Shown piece by piece: positions 16,223 to 25,313 of a stretch of 64,000 nt of DNA (the first letter of the stretch is position 1; every line of letters begins with the position of its first letter). Position numbers and translations under genes: made by a program. The stretch lies in NCBI RefSeq assembly GCF_041365695.1, contig NZ_JBGFSJ010000001.1:186001-250000 (forward strand), given 5' to 3'. This DNA comes from Rhodosalinus sp041365695 (GTDB lineage: Bacteria; Pseudomonadota; Alphaproteobacteria; Rhodobacterales; Rhodobacteraceae). The notes under the pieces were generated by a model. It saw only the letters and a list, made by a program, of their open reading frames with translations, was not told the DNA's origin and did no database searches.

Positions 16223-18477
16223 TGCCCGATCTTCTCATCGAACTCTTTTCCGAGGAAATCCCCGCCCGGATGCAGGCCCGCGCGGCCGAGGACCTGAAGG
16301 CGCGCGTGACCGACGGGCTGGTGGAAGCGGGGCTCACCTACGCCTCGGCCGGCGCGTTCCGCACGCCGCGCCGCCTCGCGCTTGCCGTGGAGGGGCTGTC
16401 CGCGCGCTCGCCGGCCGTCACCGAGACGCGGCGCGGCCCGCGCGTGGACGCGCCCGAGAAGGCGGTGGAGGGCTTCCTGCGCTCCACCGGCCTCTCGCGC
16501 GAGGATCTCTCGGTCCAGGAGGACAAGAAGGGGTCCGTCTACGTCGCCCGGATCACCACGCCGGGCCGCGAGGCGGCCGAGATCGTGGCCGAGGTGCTCG
16601 AGAGCGTGATCCGCAACTTTCCCTGGCCCAAATCCATGCGCTGGGGCGCGGGCACGCTGCGCTGGGTGCGGCCGTTGCACGCGATCCTGTGCATCCTTTC
16701 GGACGAGGCGGGCGCGCAGGCGGTGCCGCTCACGGTGGACGGCATCGCCGCGCGCGACACGACGCGGGGTCACCGCGTGCACGCGCCGGACCCGTTTCCT
16801 GTCGTGAATTTCGATGATTACGCGGCGAAGCTGAAGCGCGCGAACGTGATGCTCGACGCCCAGGAGCGCGCCGGGCACATCCGCCACGACGCCGCCAACC
16901 TCGCCTTCGCGGCCGGGCTCGAACTGGTGGAGGACCGCGGCCTGCTGGACGAGGTGGCGGGGCTTGTCGAATGGCCCGTCGTCCTGATGGGAGAGATCGG
17001 GGCGGAGTTCCTCGACCTGCCGCCCGAGGTTCTGCGCACCTCGATGAAGGAACATCAGAAATTCTTCTCGGTTCGGAACCCGGCAACGGGCCGGATCGAG
17101 CGCTTCGTCACCGTGGCCAATGTAGAGGCGCCCGACGGCGGCGCCACGATCCTCGCCGGCAACCGCAAGGTGCTTTCCGCCCGGCTCTCGGACGCGAAGT
17201 TCTTCTGGGAGAACGACCTGCGCGTGGCGGAAGAAGAGCACATGCACCCCTGGCTCGACCGGCTCTCCACGGTCACCTTCCATGGCAAGCTGGGCTCCCA
17301 GGCCGACCGGGTCGCGCGCATCGCCGCGCTCGCCCGCGAGATCGCCCCGGCGGTGGGCGCCGCGCCCGACCGCGCGGGGGAAGCGGGCGGCATCTGCAAG
17401 GCCGATCTCATGTCCGAGATGGTCTTCGAGTTTCCCGAGCTTCAGGGCCACATGGGCCGGCTCTACGCCGAGGCGGCGGGTTTCGATCCCGACGTGGCCG
17501 CGGCGGTGGAGGAGCATTACGCGCCGCTCGGCCCCTCGGACGCGGTGCCCGAGGCGCCCGTGTCGGTGGCCGTGGCGCTGGCCGACAAGATCGACCTGCT
17601 GACGGGGTTCTGGGCGATCGACGAGCGGCCCACCGGCTCCAAGGATCCCTTCGCGCTCCGGCGCGCGGCGCTCGGCGTCATCCGCATCGTGCTGGCGAAC
17701 GGTCTTCGATTGAACCTCGACCGCTTCGTCGACGCGCAGCTTCTGCGCCACAAGATCGCGCTCAACCGGGACGACGCGGAGGAAAAGGAGATCGAGGCGC
17801 TCGAGGGCATCCTGGACGAGGTCGCCCGTCACGGCGTCTTCGGCGCGGCCTTCCGCACTGTCCTGGGCCGGTTCGACGGGCAGGAGGACGCGCCCTCGAC
17901 GGAGGACGGATCGCTCCTGCGCACGGTGGGCGATCTCGTGCCCGATCTTTCGACCGACCTGCTGGCCTTCCTTCACGACCGGCTGAAGGTGCATCTGCGG
18001 GGCGAGGGGCTGCGCCACGACGTGATCGACGCCACGCTCGCCATGCCGGGTTCGGACGACCTCGCGCTCGTGGTGGCGCGGGCCGAGGCGCTGGGCGCGC
18101 TGCTTGAAACCGAGGAGGGCGAGAACCTGCTTCAGGGGTTCCGCCGCGCCAACAACATCCTGACCCAGGCCGAGGACGCGGATGGCGTGGAATACAGCTT
18201 CGGCGCCGACCGCAGGCTGGCCGAGGCGCCCGAGGAGACGGCGCTCTTCGACGCGCTCGACGCCGCCGAGGCGGAGATCGGGCGCGCGCTCGCGGCCGAG
18301 GATCACGGCGCGGCGATGCGCGCGATGGCGGCGATGCGCCCCGCCGTGGACGCCTTCTTCGAGGCGGTGCAGGTCAACACCTCGAACTCGGTGGTGCGAC
18401 GCAACCGGCTGAACCTGCTCTCGCGCATCCGCGACGTGTGCCTGCAGGTCGCGGACCTGCGCCGCATCGAAGGCTGA
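16222..18477 (+). CDS. glyS: Glycyl-tRNA synthetase beta subunit
   Basis: 751 residues. The start 'MPDLLIELFSEEIPARMQ' is the family N terminus. Further marks are 'RTPRRLALAVEGL', 'FPWPKSMRWGAGTLRWVRPLH', 'GHRVHAPDPFPV', 'SMKEHQKFFSV', 'LAGNRKVLSARLSDAKFFWEND' (read in parts), 'AVALADKIDLLTGFWAI', 'PTGSKDPFALRRAALGVIRI' and the HD-like to tail region. The beta subunit binds the tRNA-Gly anticodon and acceptor and is essential for charging with GlyQ. The ATG shares its A with the stop of the preceding gene. The C-terminal end 'NSVVRRNRLNLLSRI' is as expected, and length is slightly above E. coli GlyS (689). Confidence 0.97.
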   Translation: MPDLLIELFSEEIPARMQARAAEDLKARVTDGLVEAGLTYASAGAFRTPRRLALAVEGLSARSPAVTETRRGPRVDAPEKAVEGFLRSTGLSREDLSVQEDKKGSVYVARITTPGREAAEIVAEVLESVIRNFPWPKSMRWGAGTLRWVRPLHAILCILSDEAGAQAVPLTVDGIAARDTTRGHRVHAPDPFPVVNFDDYAAKLKRANVMLDAQERAGHIRHDAANLAFAAGLELVEDRGLLDEVAGLVEWPVVLMGEIGAEFLDLPPEVLRTSMKEHQKFFSVRNPATGRIERFVTVANVEAPDGGATILAGNRKVLSARLSDAKFFWENDLRVAEEEHMHPWLDRLSTVTFHGKLGSQADRVARIAALAREIAPAVGAAPDRAGEAGGICKADLMSEMVFEFPELQGHMGRLYAEAAGFDPDVAAAVEEHYAPLGPSDAVPEAPVSVAVALADKIDLLTGFWAIDERPTGSKDPFALRRAALGVIRIVLANGLRLNLDRFVDAQLLRHKIALNRDDAEEKEIEALEGILDEVARHGVFGAAFRTVLGRFDGQEDAPSTEDGSLLRTVGDLVPDLSTDLLAFLHDRLKVHLRGEGLRHDVIDATLAMPGSDDLALVVARAEALGALLETEEGENLLQGFRRANNILTQAEDADGVEYSFGADRRLAEAPEETALFDALDAAEAEIGRALAAEDHGAAMRAMAAMRPAVDAFFEAVQVNTSNSVVRRNRLNLLSRIRDVCLQVADLRRIEG

Positions 18478-18538
18478 GCGGGCCCTTGCCAGCGCGCGCG
18501 CCGGGCGTATGCTGCGCGAGCTACCGGGAGGTGCCGCA

Positions 18539-21115
18539 GTGCAGCAAGACGAGGCCCGCATCACGGCCGTGACGGCCGACGCGCCGATCAGCGCCCCCAC
18601 CCACGGGGGGCGCGCGAAATGCCTGCAGCGTCTCGTCCGGCTGGACCTGCCGGTGCCGCACACCGTCGCGCTGGGCTTTGCCGCGGTGCGCGACATCGCC
18701 CGTGGCGTGCCGCCCGATACCGCGACCATCCTCGGCCATTTCCCCGAGGACGCGCTGCTCTGCGTGCGTCCCTCGTCGGAGGATCCGGACTGGGGCGGGC
18801 CGGGGGCGATCCTCAATATCGGGATGAACGGCGCGCGCCACGCCGCCTTTTCGGAAACGCTTGGCGAGGAGGCCGCGACCTCGCTCTATTTCCGGTTCGT
18901 GCAGGCCTATGCGGTGCATGTCGCGCGGCTCGACCCGGACATGTTCGACGAGATCGAAGGCGCGGGCCAGCAGGCGCTGGGCGAGGCGCTGCGGGCCTAC
19001 GAGGACGAGACCGAGGAGCCTTTCCCGCAGGATCGCGCCGTGCAACTGTCGGCGGTGCTGCGGTCCATGGCACGCGCCTGGGAGGGCACGACCGCGCGGC
19101 TTCTGCGCCGCGCGAAGGGGGCGCCCGACGATGCCGGGCTCGGCCTCGTCGTGCAGGAGATGGCCTTCGGCCTCGGCGCGGGCGAGTGCGGCTCGGGCGT
19201 GCTGCAGCTCGTGGACAGCACCACCGGCGAGGCCCGCGTCACCGGGCGCTATCTCAGCCAGAGCCAGGGCCGCGAGGCGCTGCGCGAAAGCGACGCCGCG
19301 CTCTACCTCGAGCGCGATCCGCGCGGCCCGTCTCTCGAAGAGCGCGCGCCCGAGGTCTTCGCCGAGCTTCTCGCCCATGGCCGGCTGATGCGCGAGAAGC
19401 TTCGCGACGAGATGCAGGTGGAATTCACGCTGGAGAACGGGCGGCTCTACATCCTCGACGGCGTGCGGGTCGCGCGCGCACCGCGCGCGGCGCTGCGCAT
19501 CGCGGTGCAGCTTGCCGAGGAGGGGATCATCTCCCGTCACGAGGCGCTGATGCGCATCGAGCCGCGCGCGCTTTCGGAACTCCTGCACCGCCAGGTGGCG
19601 CCCGGCGCGCGCCGCAACCGGCTCGCCCGCGGGGTGGCGGCGAGCCCGGGCGCGGCCTCGGGCCGTGTGGTCTTTTCGGCGGAAGCCGCGCAGGCCGCGG
19701 CGGCCCGAGGCGAGGCCGCGGTTCTGGTCCGCCGCGAGACCTCGCCCTCGGACATCCGCGGGATGCACGCGGCGGTCGCGGTGCTGACCGAGCGGGGCGG
19801 CATGACGAGCCACGCGGCGGTGATCGGGCGCGGCCTCGGGCTGCCCTGCGTGGTGGGCGCGTCGGAGTTGCGCTTCCAGATGGGCAAGAAGCAGCTCACG
19901 GCGCCGGATGGCCGGACGCTGCGCGAGGGCGACATCATCACCGTGGACGGGACGTCGGGCGATGTCCTCGCCGGGGCGCCCGCGATGGTGGAGGCCGCGC
20001 TCGACGACGCGTTCCAGACCTTTCTGGGCTGGGCCGACGAGGCGCGCGACATCGGCGTGCGCGCCAATGCCGACACGCCCGCCGACGCGCAGACCGCGCG
20101 GAACTTCATGGCGCAGGGCATCGGGCTGTGCCGGACGGAGCACATGTTCTTCGAGGCCGACCGCCTGACGCCGATGCGCGAGATGATCTTCGCCGACACG
20201 CCCGAGGACCGGCGTGCGGCGCTCGACCGCCTGCTGCCGATGCAGCGGGGCGATTTCATAGAGCTTTTCCGCATCATGCAGGGTCAGCCGGTCTGCATCC
20301 GGCTTTTCGATCCGCCGCTGCATGAATTCCTGCCCTCCGACCGCGCCGGGTTGCGGGATCTCGCCGACGCGCTGGACCTGCCGCTGTCGGACGTCACACG
20401 GCGTGTGGAGGCGATGGGAGAATACAACCCCATGCTGGGGATGCGCGGGGTGCGGCTCGGCATCGCCGTGCCCGAGATCTACGAGATGCAGGCGCGCGCC
20501 ATCTTCGAGGCGACGGTGGAAGCCAGCCGCGAGGGCGCGCCGGTCGTGCCCGAGATCATGATCCCGCTGGTTTCGGCCAAGCGCGAGGTGGAACTCGTCA
20601 AGACCCGGGTGGATTCGGTGGCCGCGGCGGTCTCCACGGAAAAGGCGGCGCGGTTTAGCTACCGCCTCGGCGTCATGGTCGAGACGCCGCGCGCCTGCCT
20701 GCGGGCGGGCGACATCGCGCAGCACGCGGCCTTCCTGAGTTTCGGGACGAACGACCTCACGCAGATGACCTACGGGCTGTCGCGCGACGATGCCGGGCGC
20801 TTCATGTCGGCCTATGTCGAACAGCGCGTCTTCGCGGAGGATCCGTTCCACGTGCTCGACGTGGATGGCGTGGGCGAGCTTCTGAGCATCGGCGCCGAGC
20901 GGGGCCGCGCCGCGCGGCCCGACGTCACGCTGTCGCTCTGCGGCGAGCATGGCGGCCATCCCGAATCGATTGCCTTCTGTCGGAAAGCCGGTTTCGATTA
21001 CGTTTCCTGCTCTCCCTTCCGTGTTCCGATCGCGCGTCTTGCCGCAGCGCAGCTTGCGATCGCCGACAAGATCGCGCAGCCGGAGCGGCTTGTGGCGCCA
21101 ATATCTGGTGCCTGA
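18539..21115 (+). CDS. Pyruvate,phosphate dikinase-like protein with altered ATP half
   Basis: 858 residues from a GTG at 18539 with GGGAGG 6 nt upstream; the ATG at 18509 lacks a ribosome site. The C-terminal two thirds are typical PEP-utilising enzyme: swivel His425 in 'GGMTSHAAVIGRGLGLPCV', 'GIGLCRTEHMFFE', 'EYNPMLGMRGVRLGI', 'PEIMIPLVSAKREV', 'SFGTNDLTQMTYGLSRDDAG' and catalytic Cys801 in 'CGEHGG'. The N-terminal ATP-grasp half is divergent. The usual GGKGANL reads GGRAKCL, and the terminal LQTR reads 'LYILDGVR'. It may catalyse only part of the PPDK reaction (ATP + Pi + pyruvate to AMP + PPi + PEP), or be regulatory. It directly follows glyS, apparently in the same operon. Confidence 0.85.
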   Translation: MQQDEARITAVTADAPISAPTHGGRAKCLQRLVRLDLPVPHTVALGFAAVRDIARGVPPDTATILGHFPEDALLCVRPSSEDPDWGGPGAILNIGMNGARHAAFSETLGEEAATSLYFRFVQAYAVHVARLDPDMFDEIEGAGQQALGEALRAYEDETEEPFPQDRAVQLSAVLRSMARAWEGTTARLLRRAKGAPDDAGLGLVVQEMAFGLGAGECGSGVLQLVDSTTGEARVTGRYLSQSQGREALRESDAALYLERDPRGPSLEERAPEVFAELLAHGRLMREKLRDEMQVEFTLENGRLYILDGVRVARAPRAALRIAVQLAEEGIISRHEALMRIEPRALSELLHRQVAPGARRNRLARGVAASPGAASGRVVFSAEAAQAAAARGEAAVLVRRETSPSDIRGMHAAVAVLTERGGMTSHAAVIGRGLGLPCVVGASELRFQMGKKQLTAPDGRTLREGDIITVDGTSGDVLAGAPAMVEAALDDAFQTFLGWADEARDIGVRANADTPADAQTARNFMAQGIGLCRTEHMFFEADRLTPMREMIFADTPEDRRAALDRLLPMQRGDFIELFRIMQGQPVCIRLFDPPLHEFLPSDRAGLRDLADALDLPLSDVTRRVEAMGEYNPMLGMRGVRLGIAVPEIYEMQARAIFEATVEASREGAPVVPEIMIPLVSAKREVELVKTRVDSVAAAVSTEKAARFSYRLGVMVETPRACLRAGDIAQHAAFLSFGTNDLTQMTYGLSRDDAGRFMSAYVEQRVFAEDPFHVLDVDGVGELLSIGAERGRAARPDVTLSLCGEHGGHPESIAFCRKAGFDYVSCSPFRVPIARLAAAQLAIADKIAQPERLVAPISGA

Positions 21116-21242
21116 CACTATCCGGTCGGCGGTGAGGCACCGACGCCGGGGCCCCCCGGGTGGACGTTTGCGACATCCTTGCGCTATAGAGCGGCGAAAT
21201 TGAGACGACCTGTGGGGGCCGCCGAACGTCGGCGGAAAGAAC

Positions 21243-21881
21243 ATGCGTATCATTCTCGCTGCCCTGACCGGGCTAGCGGTGTCGGTCACCGCGGCCCAGG
21301 CGGAGCTTTCACTCGATCCGATGGGACACATCGTGCGGCAGGAGCAGGCCGCGCTGGGCGCGGTGCCGCGCGAGCGGCTGAAAAGCCTCGCCTCCGGCGA
21401 TCCCGCGGCCGACACGCCGCTCGAGATCGACTATTCGCGCTCCTGGCTTTCGACGCGATCGGCCGCCGAGGGCGGAGAGGAGTGGCGCTGCCTGTCCGAG
21501 GCGCTTTATTTCGAGGCCCGCGGGGAAAGCGTGAAGGGCCAGTTCGCCGTCGCGGAGGTGATCCTGAACCGCGTGGACAGCGCGATCTTTCCCGACAGTG
21601 TCTGCGGCGTCGTGAAGCAGGGCACCGGCCAGCGGTATCAATGCCAGTTCACCTACACCTGCGACGGCCAGCCCGAGGTGATCCACGAAAAGACGGCATG
21701 GTCACAGGTTGGAAAGGTCGCCCGCGCGATGATCGACGGCGCGCCGCGCGATCTGACCAAGGGCGCCACGCATTACCACACCAAGGCGGTGAACCCGCGC
21801 TGGGCGCGCGTCTACCCGCGCACGGCGACGATCGGGGTGCATCACTTCTACCGCAAGCCGACGCAGCTCTCCTCGAACTGA
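21243..21881 (+). CDS. Secreted cell wall hydrolase, SleB/CwlJ type
   Basis: 212 residues with a signal peptide (1-20, ending AQA-E). The Hydrolase_2 (SleB) domain covers ~80-205: 'WRCLSEALYFEARGESVKGQ' carries the catalytic Glu, then 'AEVILNRVDSAIFPDSVCGVV', 'CQFTYTCDG' and 'GATHYHTKAVNPRWAR'. SleB-type enzymes are lytic transglycosylases or amidases acting on peptidoglycan; in these non-sporulating bacteria they probably help wall turnover in the periplasm. A possible promoter (TGGACG, 18-bp spacer, TATAGA at 21185-21190) lies about 50 bp upstream, so it need not belong to the glyS operon. Confidence 0.92.
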   Translation: MRIILAALTGLAVSVTAAQAELSLDPMGHIVRQEQAALGAVPRERLKSLASGDPAADTPLEIDYSRSWLSTRSAAEGGEEWRCLSEALYFEARGESVKGQFAVAEVILNRVDSAIFPDSVCGVVKQGTGQRYQCQFTYTCDGQPEVIHEKTAWSQVGKVARAMIDGAPRDLTKGATHYHTKAVNPRWARVYPRTATIGVHHFYRKPTQLSSN

Positions 21882-21981
21882 GCGCGCTGCCGCAAACGGA
21901 CGCCGGGATGCCGCGGACCGCCCTGTTCGCCGGCGGGCGGCGGCTGTAGGGTCCGCGGCGTTGCCGCTGCCGGAGCCCATG

Positions 21982-22911
21982 ATGACACAGGACATCCGCC
22001 TTGCCTTCGCGCATCCCGCCGAGCGCGCGATCGCCACGGCCGACGATCGCCCGCGCGACCGGATCTCGTTGCGCGATCACGTGGTCGAGGTCGAGATCGG
22101 GGCCTTTCAGGCCGAGCGGGGCACGACGCAGCGCATCTGCTTCAACGTGGTGGTGGAGGTGCGCCAGGCCTCCGAGCCGCTGGACGACGACGTGGACCGG
22201 ATTCTGAGCTACGACCGCGTGACGGAGGCCATCGCCCACGAGCTGGCCGCGGAACGTGTCAACCTTCTGGAAACGCTCGCCGAGCGCGTCGCCGAGCGCA
22301 TCCTGCTCGATCCGCAGGCGATGCGGGCCTTCGTCCGCATCGAGAAACTGGACCGCGGGCCCGGCGCGCTCGGTGTCGAGATCGTGCGCACGCGGCGCGA
22401 CCTGCCGCGCGAGCTGCACCTGGTGGGCGACGACGATCGCCCGCACCCGGCGATCGTCTACCTGTCGAACGCCGCCATCGCCTCGCCCCGCCTCGCGGGC
22501 TGGCTGGACCAGCTGGAGGCGGCGGGCCGGCCGGCCATCCTTTGCGTGGGCGTGCCGGAGCTTCCCGCGCCACGGACGCGGGCGCGGCTGGCCCAGCGCC
22601 GGATCGACCTGCTCGCCATCGAGCAGAACGCCTGGGTGCTGGCCGGCCGGGACGCGCGCTGCGTCGTGGTCGAAAGCCGGACGGAACTGGACTGGGCGAT
22701 GAAGCACGGCCAGATCAGCGTCTGGGCGCCGTCGAAGATCGTTCTCGACGCCGCCGCCTCCCCGGAGGCGGAGCCGGGCGACGCTGTGGCGCTGGCCGCG
22801 TGGCTCGGCCAGCAGATGGACGCCGCGGAACTGCTGTTCATCGGCGAAACGCCGCCGGACGGGTCGGGCCTGCCGGTGCGCCGCGTGCCCGAGGCGGCCG
22901 AACGGCTCTGA
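21982..22911 (+). CDS. folB: Dihydroneopterin aldolase fused to a C-terminal amino-acid-kinase-like domain
   Basis: 309 residues from ATG 21982 (MTQDIRLAFAHP; GGAG 6 nt upstream). Residues ~27-137 are the FolB fold: 'ISLRDHVVEVEIGAFQAERG', 'SYDRVTEAI', 'VNLLETLAERVAERIL' and 'FVRIEKLDRGPGALGVEI' with the catalytic Lys122. FolB cleaves 7,8-dihydroneopterin to hydroxymethyl-dihydropterin and glycolaldehyde. A FolB alone is ~120 residues, so ~170 extra residues need explaining. Residues ~157-290 read like a COG2054-type amino-acid kinase: 'IVYLSNAAIASPRLAGWLDQL', 'LLAIEQNAWVLAG', 'GQISVWAPSKIVLDA', 'ALAAWLGQQMDAAELLFIGE'. The Gly-rich ATP motifs are lost (KLGGS-like site is YLSNA). It lies 43 bp before folP. 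Confidence 0.85.
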   Translation: MTQDIRLAFAHPAERAIATADDRPRDRISLRDHVVEVEIGAFQAERGTTQRICFNVVVEVRQASEPLDDDVDRILSYDRVTEAIAHELAAERVNLLETLAERVAERILLDPQAMRAFVRIEKLDRGPGALGVEIVRTRRDLPRELHLVGDDDRPHPAIVYLSNAAIASPRLAGWLDQLEAAGRPAILCVGVPELPAPRTRARLAQRRIDLLAIEQNAWVLAGRDARCVVVESRTELDWAMKHGQISVWAPSKIVLDAAASPEAEPGDAVALAAWLGQQMDAAELLFIGETPPDGSGLPVRRVPEAAERL

Positions 22912-22954
22912 GGCGCTTGCCAATCGAGGCGCTTTCGCCCATGCACCGGGCCAG

Positions 22955-23971
22955 ATGATCTATTTCAGACCGCTCTTGCAGTCCGGTCCGGCGCGGCCGG
23001 CCGATGCGTTGTCCCTCGCCGGCGGCGCGCTTTGGTTCAGCCGGGTCGAGCGGCTGGAACGTGGCGCGCCCGCCCGGGTGATCGGCGCCTCGGAGATGCC
23101 GGATGACTGGCGCCATGCGCTGACCGTGCCGCGCCCGCCGGTGGCCGGCGTCGCGATGGACGCCCCGCGCCTGATGGGCATCCTCAACGTCACGCCCGAC
23201 AGCTTCTCGGATGGCGGGCAGCATTTCGAGGCGGGCGTCGCGATCGCCCGGGCGCAGGCCATGGCGCGGGACGGGGCCGACATCCTCGACGTTGGCGGGG
23301 AATCCACCCGCCCCGGCGCGCAGCCCTTGCCGGAGGAAGAGGAGATCGCGCGCACCGCGCCGGTGATCGCGGCCCTGCACGGCACGGTGGCGGCGCCCGT
23401 CTCCATCGACACCCGCAAGACCGCGGTGGCACGCGCGGCCGTCGAGGCCGGCGCGCGCATGCTCAACGACGTCTCGGCGCTGACGCACGATCCCGCGCTT
23501 GCCGGCTATTGCGCCGAGGCCGGGCTTCCCGTCTGCCTCATGCACATGCAGGGCACGCCGGAGACGATGCAGGATGATCCGCGCTACGACGACGTGCTTC
23601 TGGATGTCTTCGACGGGCTTGCGGCGCGCATCGCCGCGGCGGAGGCCGCGGGCATCGCCCGCGCGCGGATCGTGGCCGACCCGGGCATAGGCTTCGGCAA
23701 GACCGTGGCGCACAACCTCGCGCTCATCCGCGGGCTGGCGCTCTTTCACGGGCTGGGCGTGCCGGTGCTGCTGGGGGCCTCGCGCAAGGGCTTCATCGGC
23801 AAGCTGGGCGGCGCGCCCGAGGCCGCCCGCCGCGCCCCGGGATCGATCGCCGTGGCGCTCGCGGGCGTGGCGCAAGGCGCGCAGATCCTGCGCGTGCACG
23901 ATGTGGCCGAGACCGCGCAGGCGCTGCGGCTCTGGCAGGCGGTGCATCACGGAGAAGACCATGACGCGTAA
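22955..23971 (+). CDS. folP: Dihydropteroate synthase
   Basis: 338 residues. The core starts near residue 70 with 'LMGILNVTPDSFSDGGQHFE', followed by 'GADILDVGGESTRPGAQPLP', 'VSIDTRKTAVARAAVEAGA', 'LNDVSALTHDP', 'CLMHMQGTPETMQ', 'VADPGIGFGKTVAHNLALI' and 'LLGASRKGFIG'. All pterin and sulfonamide-site residues expected of FolP can be seen. It joins hydroxymethyl-dihydropterin diphosphate and p-aminobenzoate to give dihydropteroate. The N-terminal ~65 residues are an extension typical of this bacterial family. The 3' end overlaps the glmM start by 11 bp, placing folB, folP and glmM in one operon. Confidence 0.96.
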   Translation: MIYFRPLLQSGPARPADALSLAGGALWFSRVERLERGAPARVIGASEMPDDWRHALTVPRPPVAGVAMDAPRLMGILNVTPDSFSDGGQHFEAGVAIARAQAMARDGADILDVGGESTRPGAQPLPEEEEIARTAPVIAALHGTVAAPVSIDTRKTAVARAAVEAGARMLNDVSALTHDPALAGYCAEAGLPVCLMHMQGTPETMQDDPRYDDVLLDVFDGLAARIAAAEAAGIARARIVADPGIGFGKTVAHNLALIRGLALFHGLGVPVLLGASRKGFIGKLGGAPEAARRAPGSIAVALAGVAQGAQILRVHDVAETAQALRLWQAVHHGEDHDA

Positions 23972-25310
23972 GTTCTTCGGCACGGACGGGGTGCGCGGCA
24001 CCGCGAACAGCTACCCCATGACGGCCGACGTGGCGCTGCGGCTGGGGCAGGCGGCGGGCCGCTACTTCCGCCGCGACACGGTCGCGGGCGCGGTGCATCG
24101 CGTGGTGATCGGAAAGGACACGCGGCTGTCGGGCTACATGTTCGAGAATGCGCTGACCGCGGGGCTGACCTCCACGGGCATGAACGTGCTGCTGCTCGGC
24201 CCGGTGCCGACACCCGCCGTGGGGCTTCTGACGCCCTCGATGCGCGCCGACCTGGGCATCATGATCTCCGCCTCGCACAACCCCGCGCACGACAACGGCA
24301 TCAAGTTCTTCGGCCCCGACGGCTTCAAGCTGTCCGACGAGGCCGAACTGGAGATCGAGGCGCTGCTGGAGACGGGAGTCGATGCCGCCCCGGCGGGCGA
24401 GATCGGGCGCGCGCGGCGGATCGACGATGGGCGCTTCCGGTACGTGGAGCGGGTGAAATCCACCTTTCCGCAGGGCATGCGCCTCGACGGGATGAAGGTC
24501 GTGGTGGATTGCGCCAACGGCGCCGCCTATCGGGCCGCGCCCGAGGTGCTATGGGAACTGGGCGCCGACGTGGTGGCGGTGGGTGTTCGCCCGAACGGTT
24601 TCAACATCAATGACGGTGTCGGCTCCACCGCGCCGCAGGTGGCCGCGGAAACCGTGGTGGCCCACGGCGCCGATGTGGGCATCTGCCTCGACGGCGACGC
24701 CGACCGGGCGGTTCTGATCGACGAGACCGGCCAGATCGCGGACGGCGACCAGATCATGGCGCTCATGGCGACGCGCTGGGCGGGCGAGGGGCGTCTGCGC
24801 GACGGCACCCTGGTCGCCACGGTGATGTCCAATCTCGGGCTCGAGCGGCACCTCGAAGCGGCGGGCCTGCGCCTGGAGCGGACCCGCGTGGGCGACCGCT
24901 ACGTGGTGGAGGCGATGCGCCGGGGCGGCTGGAACCTCGGCGGCGAGCAGTCGGGGCACATCGTGATGACCGACCACGCCACCACGGGCGACGGGCTGAT
25001 GGCGGGCTTGCAGTTCCTCGCCGAGATGGTGCGCACGGGCCAGCCTGCCAGCCGCCTCGCGCGGCAGTTCGAGCCGGTGCCGCAGCTCCTGAAGAACGTG
25101 CGCTACGCCGCCGGACAGGCGCCGCTGGAGGCAGCCTCGGTGCAGGAGGCGATCCGTGCGGCCGAAGGCCGGCTCGGGGCGCGCGGGCGGCTTCTGATCC
25201 GGAAGTCGGGAACCGAACCGCTGATCCGCGTCATGGCCGAGGCCGAGGACGAGGCGCTGATGGCCGCGATCGTGGACGAGGTCGTGGCCGCGGTCGAGCG
25301 CGCGGTCTGA
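23961..25310 (+). CDS. glmM: Phosphoglucosamine mutase
   Basis: 449 residues from ATG 23961, inside the end of folP. Marks are 'MTRKFFGTDGVRGTANSYPM', the phosphoserine loop 'MISASHNPAHDNGIKFFG' (Ser105), the metal loop 'CLDGDADRAVLIDE', the sugar loop 'GGEQSGHIVMTDHATTGDG' and the phosphate-binding 'RKSGTEPLIRVMAEAED'. GlmM converts glucosamine-6-phosphate to glucosamine-1-phosphate for UDP-GlcNAc, and so for peptidoglycan and lipopolysaccharide. The folP-glmM link is widespread in proteobacteria. It ends 4 bp before the convergent next gene. Confidence 0.97.
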   Translation: MTRKFFGTDGVRGTANSYPMTADVALRLGQAAGRYFRRDTVAGAVHRVVIGKDTRLSGYMFENALTAGLTSTGMNVLLLGPVPTPAVGLLTPSMRADLGIMISASHNPAHDNGIKFFGPDGFKLSDEAELEIEALLETGVDAAPAGEIGRARRIDDGRFRYVERVKSTFPQGMRLDGMKVVVDCANGAAYRAAPEVLWELGADVVAVGVRPNGFNINDGVGSTAPQVAAETVVAHGADVGICLDGDADRAVLIDETGQIADGDQIMALMATRWAGEGRLRDGTLVATVMSNLGLERHLEAAGLRLERTRVGDRYVVEAMRRGGWNLGGEQSGHIVMTDHATTGDGLMAGLQFLAEMVRTGQPASRLARQFEPVPQLLKNVRYAAGQAPLEAASVQEAIRAAEGRLGARGRLLIRKSGTEPLIRVMAEAEDEALMAAIVDEVVAAVERAV

Positions 25311-25313
25311 GGC

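Noticed and set aside
15952..18816. 954-codon frame antisense to glyS
   Set aside because: Translates to a His/Arg-rich string with no motif; GlyS is unambiguous on the plus strand.
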